DNA of 64,000 bases from Tubiluchus corallicola (GCA_030141605.1 JAQGDQ010001076.1:1-64000); one strand, 5' to 3'; shown: positions 49,725-62,418, counted from the stretch's first letter. Notes: generated by a model not told the origin, from the sequence alone. Translations and numbers: made by a program.

Positions 49725-50215
49725 GGTGTTAGTGATTGATTGGTGATTGATCGTTAGTGATTGATTGTTAGTGATTGATTGTTAGTGATTGATTAGTGAT
49801 TGATCGTTAGTGATTGATTAGTGATTGATCGTTAGTGATTGATTGTTAGTGACTGATTAGTGATTGATCGTTAGTGATTGATTGTTAGTGATTGATTAGT
49901 GATTGATCGTTAGTGATTGATTGTCAGTGATTGATTAGTGATTGATCGTTAGTGATTGATTGTCAGTGATTGATTGTTAGTGATTGATCGTTAGTGATTG
50001 ATTGGTGATTGATCGTTAGTGATTGATTAGTGATTGATTAGTGATTGATCGTTAGTGACTGATTAGTGATTGATCGTTAGTGATTGATTAGTGATTGATC
50101 ATTAGTGATTGATTAGTGATTGATTAGTGATTGATCGTTAGTGATTGATTAGTGATTGATCGTTAGTGATTGATTAGTGATTGATCGTTAGTGATTGATT
50201 GTCAGTGATTGATCA
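49725..50215. repeat. GTGATTGATTAGTGATTGATCGTTA-type array
   Basis: Built from GTGATTGAT blocks joined by TA, TGTTA or CGTTA in irregular order, about 490 bp. Confidence 0.93.
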
Positions 50216-50387
50216 CAAAATTCCTTCCAACTAAATTTTCCACGTTTTTTCACTGTAGCAAATCTTTTCATTGTTCTCAGTGATGGACCTGTGCAAGGTT
50301 CAACAGTTTAGTATTCTCCATTTTTTCATGTTTTAAACTTCATTCTAATGTTTTTACGTTTTTCATTTCGACTAGGGTTAAGCTAAA

Positions 50388-51045
50388 ACGCGTGCTTAGA
50401 AACGATTCGAGTGACAACCTGCATGAGCTCGCGTCCTTAGAAACGATTCGCGTGACAACTTGCATGAGCTCGCGTCCTTGAAAACGATTCGAGTGACAAC
50501 CTACATGAGCTCGCGTCCTTAGAAACGATTCGAGTGACAACCTGCATGAGCTCGCGTCCTTAGAAACGATTCGAGTGACAACCTGCATGAGCTCGCATCC
50601 TTAGAAACGATTCAAGTGACAACCTGCATGAGCTCGCGTCCTTAGAAACGATTCGAGTGACAACCTGCATGAGCTCGCGCCCCCAGAAACGATTCAAGTG
50701 ACAACCTGCATGAGTTCGCGCCCTTAGAAACGATTCGAGTGACAACCTGCATGAGCTCGCGTCCTTAGAAACGATTCGAGTGACAACCTGCATGAGCTCG
50801 CGTCCTTAGAAACGATTCGAGTGACAACCAGCATGAGCTCGTGTCCTTAGAAACGATTCGAGTGACAACCTGCATGAGCTCGCATTCTTAGAAACGATTC
50901 GAGTGCCAACTTGCATGAGCTCGCGTCCTTAGAAACGATTCGAGTGACAACCTGCATCAGCTCGCGTCCTTAGAAACGATTCGAGTGACAACTTGCATGA
51001 GCTCGCGTCCTTAGAAACGATTCGAGTGACCACTTGCATCAGCTC
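50388..51045. repeat. 41-bp minisatellite, about 16 copies
   Basis: Unit AACGATTCGAGTGACAACCT + GCATGAGCTCGCGTCCTTAGA with scattered substitutions. Minus-strand frames (MQVVTRIVSKDASSCRLSLE) are repeat artefacts. Confidence 0.95.
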
Positions 51046-51294
51046 GTACTTTGTGAAACTACCGAAGCATTTAAATTGAGGAGTCAAACCTTCCCTAATC
51101 AGATTAAATTCGCTGAAAAATCGCCATGCACTTTTCATTTCGAGCAGACGGGAAGGTTTATAATTATTAATCATCAGAAGAAGTGTATTTTCCAGGCAAG
51201 CAGGATTCTGTTTATTTGTCAAATTATTGCTCACAGAAACTGTTTGATACAAAGCAATAATAACTTTCAGTGTGTCAGATACGTGAAGTCATGA

Positions 51295-51650
51295 AGTCGC
51301 TGTTTCACCCTCCAGGGTGCACCACTCACCAAAAACGTATTTTTGTCTTTTTGACGAAATACAGTAATTTTAAATTTCACTCAGTTAGCAACATGTATAG
51401 TACGAAAGCTCTGATTATTTTTCAAACTTTACAGAATGTTATCTAAACTTGTTTCAAATGACCTACCTTCAAAATGGCTGCAGCAAACGGTCATCGCGGG
51501 AGTTTAAATTTACATGTTTTATACAGCGTTACTGCCAATTGAAGCCTTGCGTGGAAAAAGGTAGTATGTAAGTGGTATAAAATTTCAAGACGAATTTTTT
51601 AGGCTTTATGTAAGTGGAGGGTTTTCTTGTGCTTTGAAATCAGATACGTG
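51295..51650 (-). repeat. Fragment of the ~700-bp family, reverse orientation
   Basis: CACCCTCCAGGGTGCACCAC, AAAACGTATTTTTGTC, CCGTAT-like and CATGTTTTATACAGCGTTAC are reverse complements of the family's left half. Ends near GGAGGGTTTTCTTGTGCTTT. Confidence 0.8.
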
Positions 51651-51879
51651 AAGTCATGATCACTTATATTAATAAATGATTGTTTTTCTTATGAAGCCTT
51701 TATTAGCCCAATATTTTTAACAAGAAAAATTAGAAATTTATGACGCACGTAGAAAAGTTTACCGTAGCCGTAGGCACAGATGTAGTTAGAAATGGCAAAG
51801 GTAATTAGTTTAATTTCAGAATCGGGAATTTCACGATGCCTGTCTATGATAAGCCTTAAAATGTTTTCATATAACATTA

Positions 51880-51885
<6 letters not shown>

Positions 51886-51956
<71 letters not shown>

Positions 51957-51964
51957 TTATTATT
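51886..51964. repeat. (TTA)n microsatellite
   Basis: About 80 bp of TTA with one break. Confidence 0.97.
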
Positions 51965-52032
51965 CAACTTTATAATATCCACACATTGTAGTTCCCTTGT
52001 AATTATATTACATTATACAGTGTTGTAAGGAG

Positions 52033-52250
52033 TTATAATAGATATCTTAAAACATAATCTTTAAATGAGTTCTTAACCTTTAATTTTACATTTTCGTTTG
52101 GATCTACAGTACAACCATATTTAAATCTTAAATTTACTCGACTGTTATTTACATAGTAGCACAGCTTTGGAATTCTCAATGTGCAAGAGTTTACAATTTT
52201 TCTCACAAAATTCAATGCCAATTTTATAGCAACACCAAAAATTCGTTTTT
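52033..52250 (-). repeat. Conserved minus-strand segment, copy 2
   Basis: Minus-strand frame NSCTLRIPKLCYYVNNSRVN, LRFKYGCTVDPNENVKLKVK, NSFKDYVLRYLL-stop. Nearly identical to 48935-49150; divergence starts where the surrounding simple repeats begin. Confidence 0.6.
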
Positions 52251-52369
52251 AACAAACATGCCTCAAACTGGCAAGAATTTTTTTTTTAATTGGCATGCTC
52301 TAATACGTTATTAATTGGCTGGATAACTAATTTCATTCTTGCTGCTTGTCCAAGTGTTTTATTTTTCCA

Positions 52370-53085
52370 GCAGCAAAACGCCTGTTCAAACAGAGTAACG
52401 TATTTTTGACTTTGTTAAAGTACAAGAAAACCCTCCACTTACATAAAGCTTAAAAAATTCGTCTTGAAGTTTTATATCACTTACATACTACCTTTTTCCA
52501 TGCAGGCCTTCAATCGGCAGTCACGCCGTATAAAACATGTAAATTTAAACTACCGCGATGACCGTTAGACGCAGCCATTTTGATGGTAGGTCGTTTGAAA
52601 TAAGTTTAGGTAACATTGAGCAAAGCTTGAAAAATAATCAGTGCTTTCGTAGTATACACTTTGCTAACTGAGTAAAATTTTAAATTACTGTATCTTGTCA
52701 TAAAGACAAAAATACGTTTTTGGCGAGAGGCGCACCCTGGAGGGTGAAACACCGACATTTTACGAATTTACACAAACATTTTAAATTATTACTTCTAGTT
52801 ACGTAAGACTGTCCAGCAGGTAAACGAAATGCTAAGTAATATAGATTTGCATGGAAAGCTTTTTGGGACATTATTTAATATTTACTTTTCTTCCCCTGAT
52901 TTACGTTTGTGTAGTGACGTCATGTAGTGACGCCATCGAGACAGTTTTGCGGGAGATTTAAAATGAGAACCATCAGAAATTCCATTTAACACGAGAGCTG
53001 ATGTACGCATAAAAATGCTGTAAAGTAGTACAATTTTTTAAGGCGATTCTTCTAAAACCTACTTCAGGTACCCCTTTTCTTGTCC
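52370..53085 (+). repeat. ~700-bp dispersed family, full-length-like copy 2
   Basis: Continuous match to 56540-57235: CCTCCACTTACATAAAGCTT, CGCACCCTGGAGGGTGAAAC in the middle, and GGTACCCCTTTTCTTG at the right end. Includes GTGACGTCATG. No coding region seen; family not recognised. Confidence 0.8.
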
Positions 53086-53352
53086 TTTAAGTCTCTGGGT
53101 GGAATGTCAAACGCATTCTGACTCTAGTCTGTATTGGCTTACGACACGTGTGTAGCCTTGTAAGCGCCAATGCCACTTGACTTCTCTTAAATTTCACCAG
53201 CGTAATTGTGTATTCTACACTTTGGGCCACACGTCATAGACGTATTTAGTCTCATCTGTTCAATGATTTGTCCAAGCATATACGCATTACTCCTGTATTT
53301 GTGTACACATACTGTGCATACAAGCCACTTATTGACAAATCAGTTACTAGAT
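53086..53352. other. Short unique stretch
   Basis: No feature seen apart from the array that follows. Confidence 0.4.
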
Positions 53353-54165
53353 CCAACCCTGGCAAGGTGGCGTGTAGCAACCCGAGAAATGTTGGACACA
53401 GTCACACAGACTTCATCCAACCCTGGCAAGGTGGCGTGTAGCAACCCGAGAAATGCTGGACACAGTCACACAGACTTTATCCAACCCTGGCGAGTAGCAT
53501 GTAGCAACCCGAGAAATGCTGGACACAGTCACACAGACTTTATCCAACCCTGGCGAGTAGGGTGTAGCAACCCGAGAAATGCTGGACACAGTCACACAGA
53601 CTTTATCCAACCCTGGCGAGTAGGGTGTAGCAACCCGAGAAATGCTGGACACAGTCACACAGACTTTATCCAACCCTGGCGAGGTAGCGTGTAGCAACCC
53701 GAGAAATGTTGGACACAGTCACACAGACTTTATCCAACCCTGGCGAGTAGGGTGTAGCAACCCGAGAAATGCTGGACACAGCAACACAGACTTTATCCAA
53801 CCCTGGCGAGTAGCATGTAGCAACAGAGAAATGTTGGACACAGCAACACAGACTTTATCCAACCCTGGCGAGTAGGGTGTAGCAACCCGAGAAATGTTGG
53901 ACACAGTCACACAGACTTTATCCAACCCTGGCAAGGTGGCGTGTAGCAACCCGAGAAATGTTGGACACAGTCACACAGACTTTATCCAACCCTGGCGAGT
54001 AGCATGTAGCAACCAGAGAAATGTTGGACACAGCAACACAGATTTTATCCAACCCTGGCAAGGTAGCGTGTAGCAACAGAGAAATGTTGGACACAGCAAC
54101 ACAGACTTTATCCAACCCTGGCAAGGTAGCGTGTAGCAACAGAGAAATGTTGGACACTGATTAGA
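53353..54165. repeat. ~60-bp minisatellite, about 13 copies
   Basis: Unit CAACCCTGGCGAGTAGSRTG + TAGCAACCCGAGAAATGCTG + GACACAGTCACACAGACTTTATC, with CAAGGTGGC and CAACAGAG variants that give lengths of 57-62 bp. Confidence 0.94.
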
Positions 54166-54274
54166 TTCAACCCCAGGAGAATGGCTTGTACCAATCAGAT
54201 AAGTGTCAGACGCTAATCCAACCCAGGCACCTCCACACAAGTGACACCACCCACACCATGCTGCAAAACAACAA

Positions 54275-54330
<56 letters not shown>

Positions 54331-55339
54331 ACAAGATCAACACCACCACCAAGAACAACAACGACAACAATAACAAATTTTTACACAAAGTTGAAACTGC
54401 ACGAAATGGCAAACGCATCCACTGATGATCAATAATGCGCGAACATTTTACACAGTCTTTGTTAACTGCTCTCTAAATTTTGGTAATGAGCTAATTGTTA
54501 ACAGATCAAAGATAAAGTTTACGATTGTCACAAAACCCAATTGTTCGTGAAAACTTAGATTGCACATTGTTTGCCTCACATTGTCTTATCTCACATTGTT
54601 ATATCTCACAGTGATGTCACTGAATGAATGGCAGAGTTTTGTATTACATGAATGAGAACGAAAATGAGGCTGGCTTCATGACGAAAAAGATCTCTTTTTA
54701 AGAACCACATGGTGAGCGAGTAACTAAAAAATGGAATATCCTTACATAACAGCGGATAATAGAAATGACCAGATAAAGCCAAGAAGAACTAACCAGGCGA
54801 CCAATCAACCAGCCAAACAGACAACTAATCAGTCGGTCAACCAAACAAGCAAACAAATAAACAAACTATGCAATAAACCAACCAAACAGACAAACAAATC
54901 AACAAACCATACAATAAACCAAACAAACAAACAAATAAAGAAATTTAGATAAACAAATCAACAAACCATACAATAAACCAAACAGACAAACAAACAAAGA
55001 AACAACGAATAAGGAAGAATATAAAAAAATAAAACTTCTGATAAGCAAAGAAACAAACAAATATTCAGAAAACATGCAAACTCAAATGTTGTTTATGACC
55101 TCAATTGCATATCGGCTATTATAAGGATTACACAGGCGGTACGCTTATTCCATGTACCTAATCGAAATGGCTTCCCTGAACAATAGAGGTAAAATGTTCG
55201 TGCGTAGACACAACCTGCAAAATTAATAAGCCATAATCCTTCTCTGTCAATAACGTGTTCGGTCAAGGGTAAACTTCAGATTTGCATCTCAGCTTCCGTT
55301 CATAACATCGTTTCTCTTTAATTAATTAATTAAGCGACT
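54166..55339. other. Low-complexity AAC/CAG and AAAC-rich sequence, no gene
   Basis: (AAC)/(CAG)-rich tract 54266-54375 and degenerate ACAAACAAATAAACC runs 54780-55060. No exon supported. Confidence 0.6.
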
Positions 55340-56530
55340 AATGAGTCATTTATTTCACATTACACATTTACAATAATTTCATGTACAATATCTAGTGAAA
55401 GGGCCTACAATGAACGTAATACAAATAAGAAATACTGCACAGGAAAAGCCTCAAACACTGTTCACCTATATACGTATGTAAATCTGTTGCGGGCAATCAA
55501 AAAGCAGGGCTTGTTAGATTGTCCCACACTAAAAGCAGGGCTTGTTAGATTGTCCCACACTAAAAGCAGGGCTTGTTAGATTGTCCCACACTAAAAGCAG
55601 GGCTTGTTAGATTGTCCCACACTAAAAGCAGGGCTTGTTAGATTGTCCCACACTAAAAGCAGGGCTTGTTAGATTGTCCCACACTAAAAGCAGGGCTTGT
55701 TAGATTGTCCCACACTAAAAGCAGGGCTTGTTAGATTGTCCCACACTAAAAGCAGGGCTTGTTAGATTTCCCACACTAAAAGCAGGCTTGTTGATGTCCC
55801 ACACTAAAAGCAGGGCTTGTTAGATTGTCCCACACTAAAAGCAGGGCTTGTTAGATTGTCCCACACTAAAAGCAGGGCTTGTTAGATTGTCCCACACTAA
55901 AAGCAGGGCTTGTTAGATTGTCCCACACTAAAAGCAGGGCTTGTTAGATTGTCCCACACTAAAAGCAGGGCTTGTTAGATTGTCCCACACTAAAAGCAGG
56001 GCTTGTTAGATTGTCCCACACTAAAAGCAGGGCTTGTTAGATTGTCCCACACTAAAAGCAGGGCTTGTTAGATTGTCCCACACTAAAAGCAGGGCTTGTT
56101 AGATTGTCCCACACTAAAAGCAGGGCTTGTTAGATTGTCCCACACTAAAAGCAGGGCTTGTTAGATTGTCCCACACTAAAAGCAGGGCTTGTTAGATTGT
56201 CCCACACTAAAAGCAGGGCTTGTTAGATTGTCCCACACTAAAAGCAGGGCTTGTTAGATTGTCCCACACTAAAAGCAGGGCATGTTAGATTGTCCCACAC
56301 TAAAAGCAGGGCTTGTTAGATTGTCCCACACAGTTAAAGGAAAAAAAAGTAATGGAAATAATCTGAAAATTTAAAGTGTATTGTATGATAAAGAAAACAT
56401 TTAGTGCTTAATATGGAATGATATAATGAATGAAGCTCATATATGGGATGATATGAAAGACAGAAAGACTATTATTTGCTAACAGTATGTAAAATTAAGA
56501 TAACTTGATTAAGCTAACTAATTAAACTGA
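55340..56530 (+). repeat. Dispersed element with a 27-copy 31-bp array
   Basis: Flanks (AAGGGCCTACAATGAACGTA, GCACAGGAAAAGCCTCAAAC at left; TTAAAGGAAAAAAAAGTAAT, AGCTCATATATGGGATGATA at right) match the reverse complement of 35200-35640. The array (55505-56332) has unit CACTAAAAGCAGGGCTTGTT + AGATTGTCCCA; two adjoining units near 55765-55800 carry small deletions. Confidence 0.93.
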
Positions 56531-56539
56531 ACTTTAGTA

Positions 56540-57235
56540 CACGAGCGTTAAAGCACAAGAACCCCCCCCCCCCCACGTACATAAATCTTAAAAATTCGTC
56601 CGTGAAATTTTATGCCAGTTTCATACAGCCTTTTTGCTTGCAGGGCTTGCTTCGGCAGTAACGCTGTATAAAACATGTAAATTTAAACTCCCGCGATGAC
56701 AGTTGGGCGCAGGTATTTTAATGGTAGGTCGTTTGAAACAAGTTTAGATAACATTGCGCGAATAATGAAAAAATAATCAGAGCATGCAAAGTACAAATGT
56801 TACTAAGTAAAATTTTAAATTACTGTATCTTGTCAGTAAGACTAAAAATACGTTTTTGGTTAGTGAGTGGCGCACCCTGGAGGGTGAGTCAGCGACATTT
56901 TACCAATTGGCACAAACATTTTAAATTATTATTTCTAATTACATAAGCCTTTCGGCAGGTAAGCGAAATGCTAAGTAATGTACGTTTGCATAGAAAGTTT
57001 TTGAGACATAATTTATTTAACATTTCCTTTTCTTTCCCTGATTTACGTTTGCGTAGGTGACGTCATGTAATGGCGACTTCGGAACAATGTCCCTGGAGAT
57101 TTAAAATGAAAACAAACAAAAATTCCTTTTAACGCGAGTACGATATGCGCATAAAATTGCTGTAAATAAATATCATTTTTAAGGCGATTTTTCTGAAACC
57201 AAACTTCAGGTACCCCTTTTCTTGCCTTTTAAGGC
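56540..57235 (+). repeat. ~700-bp dispersed family, copy 3
   Basis: Left GCACAAGAACCCCCCCCCC, TGCAGGGCTTGCTTCGGCAG; middle GCGCACCCTGGAGGGTGAGT; right GGCGATTTTTCTGAAACCAA, GGTACCCCTTTTCTTG. Same order as 52370-53085. Confidence 0.8.
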
Positions 57236-57253
57236 TTAGCGGCCGAGGCGTTT

Positions 57254-58608
57254 ATTCTGCTGCTGTCGTCGCTTTTTGTTGTGTTGATGAGGATGCTGGT
57301 TGTTGATGAGGATGCTGTTTGTTGTTGAGGATGCTGTTTGTTAGAGTCGTTGATGATGATGATGAGGACGCTGTTTGTTAGAGTCGTTGACGATGATGAT
57401 GAGGATGCTGTTTGTTAGAGTCGTTGATGAGGATGATGATGAGGATGCTGTTTGTTAGAGTCGTTGATGAGGATGATGATGAGGATGCTGTTTGTTAGAG
57501 TCGTTGATGAGGATGATGATGAGGATGCTGTTTGTTAGAGTCGTTGATGAGGATGATGAAGAAGATGCTGTTTGTTAGAGTCGTTGATGATGATGATGAT
57601 GAGGAGGAGGATGCTGTTTGTTAGAGTCGTTGATGAGGATGATGAAGAGGATGCTGTTTGTTAGAGTCGTTGATGATGAAGATGCTGTTTGTTAGAGTCG
57701 TTGATGATGATGATGATGATGATGAAGATGCTGTTTGTTAGAGTCGCTGATGATGATGATGAGGATGCTGTTTGTTAGAGTCGTTGACGATGATGATGAA
57801 GATGCTGTTTGTTAGAATCGTTGACGATGATGATGAAGATGCTGTTTGTTAGAGTCGTTGATGAGGATGATGATGAAGATGCTGTTTGTTAGAGTCGTTG
57901 ATGAGGATGCTGTTTGTTAGAATCGTTGACGATGATGATGAAGATGCTGCTTGTTAGAGTCGTTGATGAGGATGATGATGAGGATGCTGTTTGTTAGAGT
58001 CGTTGATGATGATGATGAGGATGCTGTTTGTTAGAGTCGTTGATGAGGATGATGATGAGGATGCTGTTTGTTAGAGTCGTTGATAATGATGATGAGGATG
58101 CTGTTTGTTAGAGTCGTTGATGATGAAGATGCTGTTTGTTAGAGTCGTTGATGAGAATGATGAGGATGCTGTTTGTTAGAGTGGTTGATGATGATGATGA
58201 GGATGCTGTTTGTTAGAGGAGTCGTTGATGAGGATGATGAGGATGCTGTTTGTTAGAGTCGTTGATGAGGATGATGAGGATGCTGTTTGTTAGAATCGTT
58301 GATGAGGATGATGAGGATGCTGTTTGTTAGAGTCGTTGATGAGGATGATGAAGATGCTGTTTGTTAGAGTCGTTGATGAGGATGATGAGGATGCTGGTTG
58401 TTAGAGTCGTTGATGAGGATGATGATGAGGATGCTGTTTGTTAGAGTCGTTGATGAGGATGATGAAGATGCTGTTTGTTAGAGTCGTTGATGAGGATGAT
58501 GAAGATGCTGTTTGTTAGAGTCGTTGATGAGGATGATGAAGATGCTGTTTGTTAGAGTCGTTGATGAGGATGATGATGAGGATGCTGTTTGTTAGAGTCG
58601 ATGCTGTC
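57254..58608. repeat. GAGGATGCTGTTTGTTAGAGTCGTTGAT-type array (about 35 units)
   Basis: Fixed core GATGCTGTTTGTTAGAGTCG + TTGAT joined by a variable number of GAT/GAG triplets, so unit length varies in steps of three from about 27 to 45 bp. Confidence 0.94.
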
Positions 58609-59235
58609 CTAAAGTTGATGTTGAATTTTTAAAAGAAAATGCCGTAATCAGCAAAATTTGATTGTCGGATTTCTCAATTCAAAAGTTTTTGTACAAAAAT
58701 AATTTTTGAAAAGCGTATCAGCTTCGGAAAGAAATTAAAAAAGATTAGCTGTACTTTCCTCTAGGATCCATGAATTGGTTCCATCAACTCGCGCAATTTT
58801 GGTCTTCGAAGAAGCTTCTCTCTCCTAGAATCCTTTGATGCAGGAAGCTGTCCCTAATCCAGTTAAAATTGCTACTTGCTGATTTCAGGCGAAATGCTCG
58901 GTTTCCGAATTGTCAGTTCCAAACTTAATTAGGGCATCATGTTTCTACGATCGTTAAACTTCCTCTCTTCACTGAGACGCTGGGATTTGAGCCATAAAGA
59001 GGCTAGAATCTCGTAAAAAACTTTCGTATTACAAGATTTTGCAGGGAAGATGTTTCGTACGTTTTCTAAGTTGCAACAAAAACCAACTTTTAATAAATCA
59101 TTTTGCTTAATTTATTCACAGTGAGTTAAAAGAGAAATGGAGGCAATCATAGTCTATATAGAGCAGCTATCGGAGCTACTCAATTTAATTCGACTTTATT
59201 TTCTCAATAATAGTTAAAAATTCCACACGGTTATT
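58609..59235. other. Unique sequence, nothing recognised
   Basis: No array, transposon end or exon seen on either strand. Confidence 0.4.
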
Positions 59236-59239
59236 TTAA

Positions 59240-59564
59240 CCCTTTCAGTCCTAAATTATTTTTTAACAAAAAAATTGCTGCTTGGTAATTTTGTTCAGTA
59301 TGCCCATCTTTTTTACACGTAATAATTATTTTTTCTATGCTATGTAGATGTTCTAGTTTGCCATTTTATCACTATTTTTAGTCTTATCTGAATGGCTTAA
59401 ATCAAAATAACTATTAACTGATCAAATAACTGTCAGTTTTCAAATTTTATTAAAAACATTTTATTAATTTTAAAGACAGAAAAAGTTCTCGTATCCCACG
59501 GGATACAATGGGTATGAAAGGGTTAACCACTGTGATCTCACGGGATACAATGGGTATGAAAGGG
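59240..59564. mobile_element. piggyBac-like non-autonomous transposon, copy 2, with duplicated right end
   Basis: TTAA then CCCTTTCAGTCC (59236-); right end GGGTATGAAAGGG then TTAA at 59523-59526. A second GGGATACAATGGGTATGAAA + GGG end with TTAA follows at 59565-59568. Interior shared with 5775-6227 (CAGTATGCCCATCTT, CTGTCAGTTTT). Confidence 0.8.
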
Positions 59565-59724
59565 TTAACATTTCACTGTAACTGAGGAGCAGCGAAAGAC
59601 CTGTTGGTCACTTGATCAGCTGGCCCTAATTGCTAATTGTTAGTACTAAATTTTCACTTACAAAATTTAAGCGGCCTAATTAAATTTCAAGAAATAAAAA
59701 AGATTTCTGCAAATGTAGAAAGTA

Positions 59725-59799
59725 GGGGTGAGCATCGAACGCTCGAATTCGATTCGAACGAGTTTTTTCAGTTCGAACTCGATTCGAATAATTCAGCAC

Positions 59800-59803
<4 letters not shown>
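59725..59803 (+). mobile_element. hAT-like TTCGAA MITE fragment
   Basis: TAGGGGTGAGCATCGAACGC then ATTCGATTCGAACGAGTTTTT, matching the left end of 60647-61073. It stops at a (TTA)n tract (59801-59848). Confidence 0.8.
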
Positions 59804-59848
<45 letters not shown>

Positions 59849-59849
<1 letters not shown>

Positions 59850-60638
59850 GAAAGAAACTTAAAAACTAAAAGAAACCCTTGGCATAGATGAATATTATTG
59901 CTGGAAAAGCGGATGCTTAAAATACCGTGCTGCTTAAACACAGAAATGTGTAATTATTAGAAATAAACTATAGTCGAGTGAAATTGTTTTTACTATAAAT
60001 GTTATCTCAATCAATGTTCATTTGGATAACGTGCTTGTTTCAGACAAACGCGCGCCATTACTGATTAAATTCATTCTCCAGTATAAATAATTATGTTGCT
60101 GTGCTCGAATACTTCGCATACTCATAAATATGTAAAGTTTATGGAGACAATACGCTGCGTGGCTTCAAGAGTGGAGAGTGGCTTCAAGAGTGGCTGTATA
60201 AGACGAGGACACGCTAAATAAAACTTACTGAGATTTGCATTTCTGTCATCATCACATATAACTATGCTGAACTTCTTTCTAATTCATTTCTTCTCTCTTT
60301 TTCTCTATCTCTGTCTATTATTTTATCTTAACTACTCCCTGTTTTTCTATAATTCTCTCTCTTGTAAATTAAGTCGTTTTTTCACTTTTCATGGTGATCT
60401 TACAAGCTTTGCTTCTTGACCACCATGCAGCATCTATTTCTTGTTGACAAACTATTATGTAGTTTAGTAACTATGTTAGTATACTTCTGTTAAATTTTTG
60501 TAATTGTATTTGGAATTTTTTTCCTAACTATATCAGACTAAAGTATACTAATGTAGTTCTGTTACAATTATTGCAACTATATTTCATTTTCTAGTTATAG
60601 GGCATAATAGTTAAAGATAATAATGCAAATTCTAGTGT
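59849..60638. other. AT-rich sequence, no gene
   Basis: GAGTGGAGAGTGGCTTCAA is duplicated at about 60160-60195, and CT-rich sequence follows at 60270-60370. Nothing else recognised. Confidence 0.4.
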
Positions 60639-60646
60639 AAAAACAC

Positions 60647-61073
60647 TAGAGGTGAGCATCGAACGTTCGAGTTCGAACATTCGAATCGAATTCGAACGCT
60701 CGAATTCGATTCGAAAGAGTTTTTTAGTTCGAACTCGATTCGAATCCAAAACTATAGATTCGAATAATTCAGCACTTCAATCACACATGTTCCTGATGAT
60801 TAAAACGATTGAAACAACATGCAATTAACATAATTTAGCTGTGATTTCTGCACACAATTTTAGAGAAATTACTAGTCGTTTTATTGCAGAGCAAAATCTA
60901 GTGATATGCATGATCTTTGTAAGACTAATTTTTACTGGTGGTTCGAAAACTAGTTCGAAAATCGTTCAATCTCAATTCGAATTCGAAACACTGAAATTCG
61001 TTTCGATTCGAATTCGAAAGTCACAAGTTCGATTCGATTCGAATTCGCTTTCTGGTAGAGAATGCTCACCCCT
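60647..61073 (+). mobile_element. hAT-like MITE rich in TTCGAA motifs, copy 2
   Basis: Left end TAGAGGTGAGCATCGAACG, right end AGAATGCTCACCCCT, with AAAAACAC on each side (60639-60646, 61074-61081), a perfect 8-bp duplication. Same family as 10359-10794. Confidence 0.9.
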
Positions 61074-61081
61074 AAAAACAC

Positions 61082-61787
61082 ATGCTGAAGTGATAATAAA
61101 TTACAAATTACAAATTAACTGAGTACGGACTCTATGTTTACGTGAGGTACACTTGCACAAACAGGAAACGAATTAGCACATAGCTAGTCACCTTTGGCGA
61201 ATTCCTCTGGTTTATCATATTTTAGGAAAACTGGTCAAGATTCGGTAAATATTTGGACCCGTGTTGCTAATGGTCGAAGCAAAACTCTCCTAATCCACAG
61301 ATACCATAGAGGTTAAGTTCATTTCTCACCGATCCTTGATGAAACCCCGACAAAGCTGATCGTCTGTTGTTGGCATGTCAGCTTGTTTAGGCTTGTTACA
61401 GCATTGATATAGCTTAAATTTCCCTCTAATCTTACTGTACTTATTTGCTTCTGAATGACCTTTTACATTAATAGTGTTCTAGTTTTCTGTATTTAAGCTG
61501 TGTAAGACAGGTCTGCTTGGAACATTTAGACCTGTGGGCTAGCCAGGTTATGTTCCGTTGTATTTCAGTATAGTGCTATTTCAGTATTTATAATTATGTT
61601 ATTTCAGTATTGATAATTATGTTATTTGATTCAGTGATTGTACCTGATAGTATAGATGTTACAATATAATTCCTCGTGATTTGTTAATGATTGTTTTTTT
61701 TATTTGATTGAAAAAGCTAACAGGCTTAATAATTGTGGGCAAAGTTTAATTCATTAACAGCTCTCCCACCTATTTCAATGCCCACAA
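61082..61787. other. Sequence with no gene seen
   Basis: Contains TTATGTTATTTCAGTATTGATAA-type duplications at 61560-61620. Otherwise unremarkable. Confidence 0.4.
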
Positions 61788-62045
61788 TTGAACATGCCTT
61801 TAGATTATTCCAGCCAATATGGTACCAGCCCAAACATCCTTAACAATTATCAGACTGGTGATGTAGAAAAAAACAGTAATTCATTGAATAATGTAGTTCA
61901 AGCTCCCACTGTAAATAACACAAATTCAATGTTCAAAGAAACACGTGATATTGGAACTAAAGTTAACTGGGCACTGCCTGAATTGATAGAGGGCATGCAC
62001 GATCTAGGGAATTGCGTGTTCCCTGCTGTAGTGACACTGAAATAA
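61788..62045 (+). other. Unassigned 85-codon open frame
   Basis: MNMPLDYSSQYGTSPNILNN, YQTGDVEKNSNSLNNVVQAP, ending LPELIEGMHDLGNCVFPAVV-TLK. Asn/Ser-rich, with no domain I recognise. A run reading TATTTCAATGCCCACAATTG lies upstream. It could be an exon, a transposon remnant or chance; the frame composition is more protein-like than its neighbours. Confidence 0.25.
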
Positions 62046-62418
62046 TTATGTTACTTTCTGCAAAAAGTTTGAAGTCTTTGGACATTGAAGTTTACAAGGC
62101 GTCTGAATCCTTAGAAATGAAGACATGGCATTTGGGAGTTTGCTGTGTCATTTTCCATATTATACCGTTTTAACAGGTAACCATGCAATAAATGTCAAGT
62201 CTTAGGACGTTCGTACTTGCATCAATAAATGCAGATATTATATAATATAGCATTTGCCTCATCCTCGATGGTTCTGCAATCTCGAAAAAGACTTTTTTCT
62301 TGTTTAAAAATTTAAATGTTTGGTTTTATATTACTGGCTCTAAAACTCTCGTAACTAAACGTATTAGGTTCGTTTAGGCAGGTTTTGCAAGCTTTTTTCA
62401 GCTGACGACTTTAATAAC

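Noticed and set aside
55505-56332. CRISPR-like regular repeat
   Set aside because: Units are contiguous with no unique spacers, in a eukaryotic genome; it is a minisatellite.
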